Counted from the first letter of the stretch, positions 1 to 6,582 are shown. The stretch is DNA of 9,738 bases from CAVOBC01 sp963693635 (GCA_963693635.1 CAVOBC010000163.1:1-9738); one strand, 5' to 3'. Notes: generated by a model from the letters alone, not told the origin. Translations and numbers: made by a program.

Positions 1-255
1 ATCGATTTCTATCGAGCGGGTGATGATCGCCAGGCACTCACTCAAGATCTCCGGACGGCGAGCAAACAACAATCGCAACGGCCAGCGAAAACTCAGTACC
101 CACTGTCGCACCGGGACTTCCGGAAAAACATGGTCAATCAGATGCGCTGACGTTTCCACCGTGCGTCACGCACCAGCAGCTTGGACAAAACCACGCAGCT
201 TGCAGGAAAACGCCACCAGGTGTTCGAATCGGCAACCGTTCACTTCACCCGCTCG
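1..255 (-). pseudogene. IS91-family (Y2 rolling-circle) transposase, N-terminal fragment, runs off left edge
   Basis: Read on the minus strand, one frame gives GCRFEHLVAFSCKLRGF, then HLIDHVFPEVPVRQWVLSF, then RRPEILSECLAIITRSIE. From family knowledge this is the zinc-binding and following segment of IS91/IS801-type transposases, normally of the form LVAFSCKRRGFCPSCGARRM...VRQWVLSFP. The copy is decayed. The expected Cys-Pro-Ser-Cys reads Val-Gln-Ala-Ala, so two metal-binding cysteines are lost, and an in-frame TGA (166-168) stands just where an Arg of the conserved GARRM would be. The extreme N-terminus is not recognisable above about 255, and the catalytic tyrosines would lie beyond the left edge. 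Family assignment is from memory of conserved motifs, not from a search. Confidence 0.72.
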
Positions 256-584
256 ACCTCGCGCCGCAGCATCTCCGCGGACGCTTCGTCGACAAATCTG
301 CCGAAGACCGCCGATCCTCTCGCCTCGAGATCCGCATTTTGCAGCCGAGGCAGCGACGAGGAGGCATGACATCAATACGGCGCGAGTAGGGTTTCCGCTC
401 GTGTCGGTTACGGTTTTTCGGGGCAAGCGGTGCCCCCTGTCACTCCGGACGGGGCCTGCGGTCGATCAATGGGCCGGCCGTCACCGCGTCCGCTCGGCAC
501 TGGGAGCCATTTACACAAGCAGCGACAACAACCCCCGTCTGTTGCCGGGTTCAGATGAGGGATCGGCAGCGTGAGTCTGGGAAT
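256..584. other. Gene-free stretch between IS91 fragment and PEP-CTERM-type gene
   Basis: I recognise no gene here. On the minus strand one frame is open for about 43 codons (240-371) and contains a plausible helical piece, FVDEASAEMLRREVERVK, ending in TGA at 240-242. It could be a decayed N-terminus of the neighbouring transposase in another frame or an unrelated leftover. By family geometry the terminal (terIS) end of the IS91-like copy should lie here, upstream of its 5' end, but I could not identify one. Confidence 0.3.
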
Positions 585-1284
585 CTATCCGCGGTTGAAC
601 CAACGCAGCCGGAGAGGTCGTTTCCGCATGGCATGGACCAATGCCGCCAACGCCGAATCCAGAATGGTGCCGGGGCAGGCAGGGGCGGTGCGGCGAGTCC
701 GTCGTGAACGAGGACATCGTCCACATTCCAGCCGGACACGGTGAAGACTCCAGGCGATCCGATAGCAAAGCCGAAGCGAATCCGCATGGTGGCGTTCTTA
801 TGGGCAGTGATATCGAAGGTTTTGTGCACCCAACGGCTGTCTGTGACGCTCGGGAAGTGACCCGTGGCAAAAACACTGACCGAGGTGGCGCCGTCATAGA
901 CTTCGATCTTGTTGCCCATGTATGGCAGTACGTCACTGTTCAACCACCGATAGTGCTCGAAGGTCAGCAGGCCGGCGGCCGTCGACGTGTCGATCACCGG
1001 ACTGACGAGAAAGTCGAAGGTGCGCACCCCTGTCGGTGCATTGCCACCGATGTTCACGCCCGCGACGCCATTGTCAGCGGTCGCCGTATGGTCGACCCCC
1101 GGGTCGGCAAAGCCGCGCACATGGCCCACCGAGACCGCAGCGGGGGCGATCTCCCACTCACTCAAACCGGGACCATTGAATGACCATCCTGCGCTGTTGT
1201 CAGAAAAGTCCTCGCTGAAAATGACTGCAGTGCTGGCCTGAAACGGGAGGAACAGCAGCAACACAACGATGGATGTCGATTCAT
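585..1284 (-). pseudogene. Secreted PEP-CTERM/VPLPA-type anchored beta-sandwich protein, frameshifted
   Basis: The main frame starts at a GTG (1264) with a hydrophobic signal segment (VLLLFLPFQASTA). It continues through a Gly/Asp/aromatic-rich extracellular domain of MAM or 'choice-of-anchor' style: FSEDFSDNSAGW near the start, FLVSPVIDTS and WNVDDVLVHDG later. It reaches PLPAPAPFW at about 660-690. In this frame the tail then turns into an Arg/Trp-rich run with no membrane segment. In the next frame (from about 659) the tail reads SALAALVHAMRKR and stops at TAG 585-587. That restores the Pro-rich motif, short hydrophobic helix and basic end of a PEP-CTERM/VPLPA sorting signal, so one base is apparently missing near 659. 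A second lesion is likely at the 5' end: ATG at 1284 with AAGG eight bases upstream reads MNRH and then needs a shift to join IVVLLLFLPF. Normal fate would be export, then processing by an exosortase-like system. The function of the mature protein is unknown. Confidence 0.68.
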
Positions 1285-1332
1285 GTCCACGACCTTGACC
1301 TGATTCTCCGTGATCTCAGGCGACAATCGGCC

Positions 1333-1596
1333 CTACAGGACGGCGCCCTCTCTGCACCTTTTCACCAGTGCGTCGTCAACGCCCGGTGAATACTTGAGTT
1401 TGTACTGAACCTGGCCGTCCGATCGAAGCACCAGACGATCCAGGCAAATGGCTGGGCGGGTCACATAACGACAGAGCTCCAACCGGGGTAGTTGTCGCTC
1501 ATGACAAGCAACAGCGGCCTTCAGGGGGAACCCGTCGCGGTTTGCTGTGTGTGGCTTTTCAGGTGCGATATCGTTCAGATCGCCAGTCTCAACCCG
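1333..1596 (-). pseudogene. IS91-family transposase, C-terminal fragment
   Basis: On the minus strand one open frame reads NRDGFPLKAAVACHERQ, then LCRYVTRPAI, then LRSDGQVQYKLKYS, and stops at TAG 1333-1335. This follows the conserved C-terminal block of IS91/IS801 transposases (GFSLHAAV..., LERLCRYVTRPA..., G.V.Y.LK.PWRDGTTH). After KLKYS the homologous continuation (RDGTTHVVFEPL...) is lost, so the copy is truncated or diverged. A TAA at 1597-1599 bounds the open frame upstream. It lies on the same strand as the N-terminal fragment at 1-255 but upstream of it. The two therefore cannot be the halves of one colinear copy, and represent two copies or a rearrangement. Confidence 0.7.
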
Positions 1597-1706
1597 TTAG
1601 GTCATCTCAGTACGTTCTTCGGGAGATCGGCGGCATCGCACATTCTTATCGGCGAGATTGGTTCAAGCCCCGTGCCATGGTCGCGGCGAATTCACGCAGA
1701 TACGAA

Positions 1707-2273
1707 TCAGGGATGGCGTACATCCCGAATCAGGTCGTCCAATGCCCGCGTACGTTCGTCATCTTCACCCATCATGTCGACGACCCAGCGACGAATGTAT
1801 GCGACGTCAAGGTCGGCACCTTGTATCGCGATCAGTTTTTCGACGTCGAGCAGGTCTTTGGGTCGAAAAAACAGCATCTTGAAGACGGCAATCGCCTCCG
1901 CTGACAGATAGTTTGCGGCGCCGCCGGGTCCGCTGATACGAACAGACTTTCGGGCGGCTTCCTACGCGAATGGAATGGATGGTGTGAACAAGTCCACGCG
2001 CATTTCCGAGTGCCATCCGACGATCACATCGCCTGCCTCCTCGGCCGCGTGCGCCGCGACCCGATCGACTACGACGCCGGCGTTCTCCCGGACGTTCAAG
2101 GTCTTGTCCAAAGCGTGGTGATCGATAAACAAGTTGATATCGACGTCGTACGTGCCGCGGGGGTCACCCCAGATGCCGAACGCAAGCGCACCCTCGATGG
2201 CATAGGGAATCCCATGCTCGTCCAGCGCGGAAGCGAGGTGCGTGGCCAGGCTGTACGGATCGAGGCCTGTCAC
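1707..2273 (-). pseudogene. MNT-type nucleotidyltransferase interrupted by one in-frame amber stop
   Basis: The first half (GTG start at 2273) carries a nucleotidyltransferase core. GALAFGIWGDPRGT is followed by D43-V-D45 (YDVDINLFID), and a third acidic residue is D94 in MRVDLFTP. This is the two-plus-one carboxylate pattern of MNT/AbiEii-like transferases, although the usual GG or GS before it reads GA. After SIPFA a TAG (1962-1964) stops translation. The very same frame continues for 84 codons (FKMLFFRPKDLLDVEKLI, then a helical C-terminus ending DLIRDVRHP) to TGA at 1707-1709. From memory of the family the interrupted position is a Trp (SIPFAWE), so TGG to TAG would explain it. The full length would be 188 residues, normal for the family. 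The start GTG overlaps the stop of the upstream 76-codon gene (GTGA, 2270-2273), implying translational coupling. The target substrate is unknown. Confidence 0.8.
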
Positions 2274-2500
2274 CGGATTCTAAGGCGCCTGTACGCGAAT
2301 GTGGTCGAAGTGGGGCACGGATCCCGTGATCGCAGGATCTCTTCCCTGTGAGGATTCATGGCCAGGATCTGCCAATTCGCCCGGCAGACACGTGCGAGGA
2401 TGTTGAGTCGCTCTTCCTGCGTCCACGAACGGGCGTGCGCGACCTCGCTCGTGAGCGTATGCCGCGATTTGTCCAGCGAGGGCGGTAAGCGAATGGCCAT
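2270..2500 (-). CDS. Small helical conserved protein, partner of the nucleotidyltransferase
   Basis: This 76-residue product starts at ATG 2500, directly after an in-frame TAG, so no longer start is possible. It holds a central helical stretch with an aromatic pattern (RSWTQEERLNIL, then CRANWQILAMNPHREEILRSRDP) and a basic C-terminus (YRRLRIR). I recall similar small proteins encoded next to nucleotidyltransferases of this type, which suggests a conserved pair, but I cannot name the family and do not assign antitoxin function. Its stop overlaps the start of the transferase by four bases. A weak AGGTGG lies about 14 bases upstream of the start, which is rather far. Among the left-end genes it is one of the few with no visible lesion. 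Confidence 0.6.
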   Translation of the reverse strand: MAIRLPPSLDKSRHTLTSEVAHARSWTQEERLNILARVCRANWQILAMNPHREEILRSRDPCPTSTTFAYRRLRIR

Positions 2501-2578
2501 CTACGGATGGTAACCACCTGTGCGCGAGCGCCCAAGCCCAATCGTGAAAACCCAAATGAACCGCGGCCCGCAGACGAG

Positions 2579-2656
2579 CCAGCTATACGGGCCAGCTATA
2601 CGGGCCAGCTATACGGGCCAGCTATACGGGCCAGCTGTAAAGGGCCAGCTGTAGGG
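2579..2656. repeat. 13-bp tandem repeat, four exact plus two degenerate units
   Basis: The unit CCAGCTATACGGG occurs four times without change (2579-2591, 2592-2604, 2605-2617, 2618-2630). It is followed by a 14-base variant, CCAGCTGTAAAGGG (2631-2644), and a 12-base variant, CCAGCTGTAGGG (2645-2656). The array sits between the small-protein/nucleotidyltransferase pair and a decayed reading frame. A plus-strand frame passes through it, but 13-base units shift frame each time, so it is not a coding repeat. It is a candidate length-variable locus. Confidence 0.93.
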
Positions 2657-2679
2657 ATCAGCGCCGATTGGACCGTGAC

Positions 2680-2910
2680 TTATTCAAAGCTCTGCCCTGG
2701 ACTTCTCGAATCGCCTTTTTTATATGGCGAGCGCTCGACGACGCTGGCTGGATCTTCAACCTCGAATACCTCGACAATGCTGATCCCACTGGTCGCCTCG
2801 ACGGTCTTGAGGGTCCAACCCCTTCAAGATTCAGAATGGTTCCACACACGATCGCCGTATATCCGCCTAGCTTCAGTATCCCTTGTGATGGCCGCTTCAT
2901 GCTGGCTCAT
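2680..2910 (-). pseudogene. Candidate decayed small gene with in-frame TGA (unknown family)
   Basis: From ATG 2910 a minus-strand frame reads MSQHEAAITRDTEARRIYGD, meets TGA at 2824-2826 (codon 29), and continues in the same frame with GWTLKTVEATSGISIVEVFE and PASVVERSPYKKGD to TAA at 2680-2682. The total is 77 codons. The second part has the alternating hydrophobic and charged pattern of a real protein. The ATG lies one base after a TGA (2912-2914) that would end the preceding candidate gene. I do not recognise the family. The evidence is frame continuity and composition only, so this could be chance. Confidence 0.3.
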
Positions 2911-2911
2911 G

Positions 2912-3165
2912 TCACGCAGGCGCAGAGGCAGGAGATGTTGCCCAGGGATGCTGGGCACAGTCGCCGATCACGTCGATCAGGTCCGCTGAATAACTGCGTC
3001 CACGGCGTGCAGGGTCAGTGTGCGCCTGCCAGCATGGGGTCCGATGGCAATGCAGTAGCGGATTGCGGCGGCACTGCCAGGGCCAAATTCCGCAAGAACG
3101 TCACACAGGAATGCGCGTCTCCTACTGTCGACCAGATCCCTCTTCGACTGCTGATTGAACGTCAT
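2912..3165 (-). pseudogene. Candidate decayed small gene, frameshift near 2980 (unknown family)
   Basis: A minus-strand frame from ATG 3165 reads MTFNQQSKRDLVDSRRRAFL, continues through LAEFGPGSAAAIRYCIAIGP and LTLHAVDAVIQRT, and stops at TGA 2977-2979. A one-step frame change there would continue it as LIDVIGDCAQHPWATS to TGA 2912-2914, one base before the ATG of the next candidate gene. That junction is typical of an operon and is the main argument for reality. There is no clear ribosome binding site and no family recognised, so confidence is low. Confidence 0.28.
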
Positions 3166-3259
3166 GTCTATGGCGCGAAAGTTAAGCAACCACGTTCACG
3201 AGCAATCCACCAATTATCGCTGAACGACCGGTCAGCTTCTGCGTGAACGGCCAACTAAT

Positions 3260-3781
3260 CTATTCGAGCAAGCCCAGATCCCGCCAACCGAAAAATAGTT
3301 CCTCGGTTTCGAAGCGGTCGACGCGGTTCGGTCGACGGCCAATCTCCACGCCCCCCAGATGTCGATAGAAATCACAATTTGGATTCTCGCGTATGCAGCC
3401 GATCTCAACCGAATCTTTCCCGCCGGCCCTGAGGAGTCGCATCGCGTGGCCGAGCAACGTCCGGCCGACACCGCGGCCCTGCCATGTCGGAAGGACGTAC
3501 AGGGCCTGCACTTCGCCGCCATAGGATGACTCAAATTCAGCCCAGGGCTTGAGCCAAAGAAAGCCCACCACGCGTTCCTCAGCCTCGAGTACGAGGAAGT
3601 GTTGTCCACGATCTGTGTTGGCGTCAAATGTATCGCGCCACCCTGTAGCACTCGCCTCTGGCGTCCAACCAAAATCGTAGAGCTCTTCTGGTATTGCGCC
3701 GACAAACGCCGAATTTGAGGCGCTGACCGTGACGAGACCCAACGCATCGGAATCTCTGGGCGCCGCATCGGGTACTTTCAT
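3260..3781 (-). CDS. GNAT-family N-acetyltransferase
   Basis: This is a protein of about 173 residues with the order of a GCN5-related acetyltransferase. The beta1/alpha1 region is MKVPDAAPRDSDAL. Beta4 (GGEVQALYVLPTW) is followed by the acetyl-CoA pyrophosphate loop QGRGVGRTLL (the Q/R-x-x-G-x-G motif). The late strand and helix read IRENPNCDFYRHLGGVEIGR, typical of the NxxARxFYEKxGF block. It should transfer an acetyl group from acetyl-CoA to a small amine or protein N-terminus; the substrate cannot be told. I chose ATG 3781 because the family alignment starts there. However, a perfect AGGAGGA at 3811-3817 sits eight bases before an in-frame TTG (3802-3800) and eleven before GTG 3799, so the real start may be seven or six codons earlier. 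It is alone on the minus strand, with no clear operon partner. Confidence 0.85.
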   Translation of the reverse strand: MKVPDAAPRDSDALGLVTVSASNSAFVGAIPEELYDFGWTPEASATGWRDTFDANTDRGQHFLVLEAEERVVGFLWLKPWAEFESSYGGEVQALYVLPTWQGRGVGRTLLGHAMRLLRAGGKDSVEIGCIRENPNCDFYRHLGGVEIGRRPNRVDRFETEELFFGWRDLGLLE

Positions 3782-3810
3782 CAGGTTTCTAGCTGCCACC
3801 AAAATCGCAC

Positions 3811-3817
3811 TCCTCCT
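3811..3817 (-). promoter_or_regulatory. Strong Shine-Dalgarno for the GNAT gene
   Basis: AGGAGGA on the minus strand, eight bases upstream of TTG 3802 and eleven upstream of GTG 3799, both in frame with the acetyltransferase. It argues for a non-ATG start upstream of ATG 3781. Confidence 0.5.
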
Positions 3818-3996
3818 GTGCGTTTTCCAACGAATCATACGCAGAGGCTGGATTCCAGGCCAAACCCTGTTTCGGCCGCAGGCAAAGTGCGGGCGATCTA
3901 TGAAAGTAAATACACTGCGCATAGCGTGTAAGGATCTAGAAGAAGCGATGAACGAGGTGGACCGGGTCGTTAGCCTGCCGGTGCACGCCTGGACGG

Positions 3997-5079
3997 CTAC
4001 CCCACCACAGCCTTCCAGTTGAACAGCCTCGTCGCCAGCAGGAAGCTGACTACGATCCAGACGAGTATGCCCAACAGCGCAGGTGCGATTTCGGTCAACC
4101 CGAGGCCGTCGTTCGAGATGCCTCGCAGTGCATCAACGACAAAACTGAGGGGCAGGGCGCGCGCGACTGACTGAACGACTTCCGGCATCGCCACGATCGG
4201 GAAGAAGACGCCTGACAGCAATAGCTGCGGAAAGATCACGAGGCTGCCTGCAGCGCCTACCGCCTGCTGCGTCTTGGCGATGCTGCCGACGCAGAAGCCG
4301 AGGCACAGGAAGATCACGGTACCCAGGATTATCACGAAGTAGAGTGAGACGTAGCTGCCGAGAACGTTCACGTCCAGAAAGAACACGGCGACTACGAGAA
4401 GAAGAGTCAGTTGCAGCAGGCACCACGCGAGACGGGCGAGGCACAGTGCTGCAATGAAGTCGGACGCGCCAATGGGCGTCACAAAAAGACGTTTCAGGAT
4501 GCCCTTGCGGCGGTACTCGACGATGTTGAAACCGCTGCCAGCGATGCTGATCTGCATCAACGAGAACGCAAGAATCCCCGGCAGCAGGAAGTCGATATAG
4601 CGTTGCGATCTAGCCTGCACGTCCTCCACCCGCAGCACGAAAAGCGGTTCGATGCCGCGTACGGTCCGCTCAACCTCCAGCAGCGCGTTCTCGAGCGCTG
4701 GCAGGATGAGGTCAGCAAGGCGCACCTGAGCCGCGTCGACGAGCACAACGAGTTCGGTCGACGCTGAGCCGGAGAAGTCCGCCGGGATGATCAGCACCAT
4801 CGTCTCTTCGCCTGCGACCAGGCGCTCGCGCAGCGTCGCCTCCTCGCCGGTCGTCACCGCAAACAACGGGTTAGCGCCGAGCTTCTTCAGCAACCTGGCG
4901 GAGGCCGGGTTTGCTGCGTGGTCCGCAACCGAGAACTCGATGGGCTGTGGCCCGCGGTCGCGCAGAAAGCCCAGCACCACCATGAAGATCAGCGGGAAGG
5001 TGGCGCTGAAAATGAGGGCCTGCCGGTCTCGGCGGAACATGCGGAAGAAGACGCGACCGAGGTGTAGCGCGGGATGCAT
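3997..5079 (-). CDS. ABC-2 type transporter permease
   Basis: This 360-residue membrane protein has the YhhJ/ABC-2 architecture. There is one N-terminal transmembrane helix (ALIFSATFPLIFMVVLGFL, residues about 20-40), then a long extracytoplasmic domain of about 130 residues (from FSVADHAANPASARLLKKLG to VRGIEPLFVLRVED). A C-terminal block of about five membrane segments follows, beginning FLLPGILAFSLMQISI and ending WIVVSFLLATRLF. It would form the membrane channel of an exporter, probably as a homodimer with two copies of the ATPase encoded upstream. Its ATG (5077-5079) overlaps the ATPase stop by one base (TGATG), so the two are translationally coupled. The exported substrate (drug, lipid or other) cannot be inferred from sequence alone. 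Confidence 0.92.
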   Translation of the reverse strand: MHPALHLGRVFFRMFRRDRQALIFSATFPLIFMVVLGFLRDRGPQPIEFSVADHAANPASARLLKKLGANPLFAVTTGEEATLRERLVAGEETMVLIIPADFSGSASTELVVLVDAAQVRLADLILPALENALLEVERTVRGIEPLFVLRVEDVQARSQRYIDFLLPGILAFSLMQISIAGSGFNIVEYRRKGILKRLFVTPIGASDFIAALCLARLAWCLLQLTLLLVVAVFFLDVNVLGSYVSLYFVIILGTVIFLCLGFCVGSIAKTQQAVGAAGSLVIFPQLLLSGVFFPIVAMPEVVQSVARALPLSFVVDALRGISNDGLGLTEIAPALLGILVWIVVSFLLATRLFNWKAVVG

Positions 5080-5840
5080 CAGTCGCGTAGTCCGTGACCG
5101 GTCAGCGCAAGGAACACGTCCTCGATGTTGCCGTGTAACGGCGCGGCCGATGGATCAGGTGCGTGGGCCAGGATCAAGGCCTCTGGCGTGTCCTCGGCGA
5201 CGATCCGCCCATGGTCCATGATCGCGATTCGGCCACAGAGCATCTCGGCCTCGTCCATATTGTGGGTCGTTAGCACGATCGTCATGCCCTCATCATTGAG
5301 GCGCCGAACGAGTTGCCAGAGGTTGCGCTTCGCCTGTGGGTCGAGGCCCGTCGTCGGTTCGTCTAGGAACAATATGCGGGGACCGTTGACGAGTGCACAC
5401 GCAATCGAGAAACGCTGCAACTGACCGCCCGACAGTTCCGTGGGTTTCGCCTTCGCCTTGTCCTGCAGGTCGACCAGCGCGAGCATAGCTGCCGGGACCG
5501 ACATCCGAGGCCGATAGAGGCCGGCAAAGAGGTCGAGCAGTTCCGTCAGACTCAGGTAGTCGAAGTACTCGTTTGCCTGCAATTGCACGCCGATGATCTT
5601 CTTCACCGAGCGCGGGTGGCGGCGCACGTCGAGGCCGTCCACGAAGACCTCTCCTGAATCGATGTCGGTCAGTCCCTCGAGCATCTCGAGCGTGGTGGTC
5701 TTGCCGGCCCCGTTGGGCCCGAGGATGCCGTAGATCTCGCCCGCCTCGATAGCAAGCGAGACTTCGTCGACTGCCCGGAACGTGCCACGTTCCGGCGAGG
5801 GATAGGTCTTGACGAGGTGCGTCGCGTCGATGATAGGCAT
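5079..5840 (-). CDS. ABC transporter ATP-binding protein
   Basis: This 253-residue nucleotide-binding subunit has all expected motifs in order: Walker A GPNGAGKTT (about residues 42-50), a Q-loop region (IGVQLQANEYFDYLSLTELL), signature LSGGQLQR, Walker B ILFLDEPTTGLDP with the catalytic Glu, and the H-loop His in LTTHNMDEAEML. The C-terminal tail (NIEDVFLALTGHGLRD) is typical of the DrrA/CcmA-like class of exporter ATPases. ATP hydrolysis would drive the permease encoded immediately downstream with a one-base overlap. ATG 5840 fits the family start (MPIIDATHLVKTY), but the bases upstream are C-rich with no good ribosome binding site, so translation may be weak. The gene is intact, in contrast to several neighbours. 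Confidence 0.95.
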   Translation of the reverse strand: MPIIDATHLVKTYPSPERGTFRAVDEVSLAIEAGEIYGILGPNGAGKTTTLEMLEGLTDIDSGEVFVDGLDVRRHPRSVKKIIGVQLQANEYFDYLSLTELLDLFAGLYRPRMSVPAAMLALVDLQDKAKAKPTELSGGQLQRFSIACALVNGPRILFLDEPTTGLDPQAKRNLWQLVRRLNDEGMTIVLTTHNMDEAEMLCGRIAIMDHGRIVAEDTPEALILAHAPDPSAAPLHGNIEDVFLALTGHGLRD

Positions 5841-6081
5841 GGGGGCGCTGCGAATGTCGGTCGCGCATCATGGCGTATGGCGAAGGGAGAGGCCAAGCGC
5901 TACCCCGATGTATTACGTGCCCGATGAGGATCAGCTTGGACGACGCTTCACCCGTACCAGGAGAAGGAGACCGCGGCTATCTCGGGTTGCCGGAGGACGC
6001 TCTCAGATTACCCGGCAGCCCATAGCAGAATGGATACGGTGAAAATTTCAGCTCGATCTTCCGCGCGACAGCTTCGTGTTG

Positions 6082-6107
6082 GTGTGCCTGCAGTACGACA
6101 GGCACAC
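6082..6107. promoter_or_regulatory. Perfect inverted repeat, possible operator or leader hairpin
   Basis: GTGTGCCTG (6082-6090) and CAGGCACAC (6099-6107) are exact reverse complements around an 8-base loop. There is no T-run on either strand beside it, so a simple intrinsic terminator is unlikely. Its position, 120 bases before the monooxygenase start and 240 before the ABC operon, fits a regulator operator or an RNA leader stem. Confidence 0.45.
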
Positions 6108-6215
6108 TGCGGTCCGGCGGGGCTGCGTGGACCTGGGCGGGCACGTGGAGTGTGAGAGTGGAGCACGTCGGCTTGGTAAACTGCGGGACATCCTCCATGC
6201 TCCACCAACACGTGA

Positions 6216-6220
6216 AAGGA
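6216..6220 (+). promoter_or_regulatory. Ribosome binding site of the ABM gene
   Basis: AAGGA seven bases before ATG 6228; it fixes the start of the frameshifted monooxygenase gene. Confidence 0.6.
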
Positions 6221-6227
6221 ATCAACC

Positions 6228-6582
6228 ATGGGCAATTCCGTGTCCCTTGCTGTGCAGGTCACCATGAATGACGACAAGGCTGATGAGGCCAAGGCGCTGA
6301 TGACCGAGATCGTCGCTGTCGCAGGCCGAACCGGGTACGACTGACTATGACTGGTACGTCGACGATGACGGCAAGACGATCCATATCTTTGAGCGCTTCA
6401 GGGACTCCGACGCAGCGCTCGCTCACCTCGATGGCTTCGTCGCGACCTTCGCTGAACGCTTCACGGGGTGTTTCGCAACGACGTCCGTTTGCGCTTACGG
6501 CAACGCATCTGACGCTGTACGCGGGGTTTTGAAGCCGTTCGGTACGCAGAACTTCTCGTCGTACGGCGGATTTCAGCGCTAG
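6228..6582 (+). pseudogene. Antibiotic biosynthesis monooxygenase (ABM) family protein, frameshifted
   Basis: From ATG 6228 the first frame reads MGNSVSLAVQVTMNDDKADE and a helix ending EIVAVA, then goes astray and stops at TGA 6342-6344. From 6328 the next frame continues with EPGTTDYDWYVDDDGKTIHI, FERFRDSDAALAHLDGF and a C-terminal GTQNFSSYGGFQR, ending at TAG 6580-6582. Together they give a protein of about 118 residues with the ferredoxin-like ABM fold order, whose typical central motif is EPGxxxYxWY. Around 6321-6330, GCAGGCCGAA would become GCAGAGGCCGAA (Ala-Glu-Ala-Glu) by adding two bases, so a two-base deletion is the simplest explanation. Intact relatives are small cofactor-independent oxygenases or quinol monooxygenases. 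The specific role here is unknown. Confidence 0.78.

Larger units (their letters stand above)
5841..6227. other. Divergent intergenic region between ABC operon and monooxygenase gene
   Basis: This region should hold the promoters for the leftward ABC operon and the rightward monooxygenase gene, but I see no convincing -35/-10 pair. It does contain a perfect 9-bp hairpin (6082-6107) and a looser 8-bp inverted pair, GTGGAGCA (6158-6165) and TGCTCCAC (6198-6205), in the probable leader of the monooxygenase gene. No coding sequence is supported. Confidence 0.4.

Noticed and set aside
20..574. Plus-strand 184-codon frame at the left end
   Set aside because: It is antisense to the IS91 fragment, with Arg/Ser/Pro-rich shadow composition and no ribosome binding site.
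1492..1911. Overlapping plus-strand frames of 139, 120 and 74 codons
   Set aside because: They lie antisense to the nucleotidyltransferase C-terminus and the IS91 fragment, both of which have recognisable motifs on the minus strand.
2507..2989. Plus-strand 160-codon frame through the tandem repeat
   Set aside because: Its coding look comes from the 13-bp repeat, and the flanking sequence has no recognisable protein and no start signal.
3181..3250. Possible integron attC site near the end of the GNAT gene (GTTAAGC...GGCCAAC, with CGTTCACG/CGTGAACG stem)
   Set aside because: The outer boxes are in the wrong order for RYYYAAC...GTTRRRY, one position does not fit, and there is no array of cassettes.
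3729..4022. Plus-strand frame of 97 codons across the GNAT start and the intergenic gap
   Set aside because: It overlaps the acetyltransferase in antisense, has no ribosome binding site, and its only protein-like piece (MKVNTLRIACKDLEEAMNE) is too short to support.
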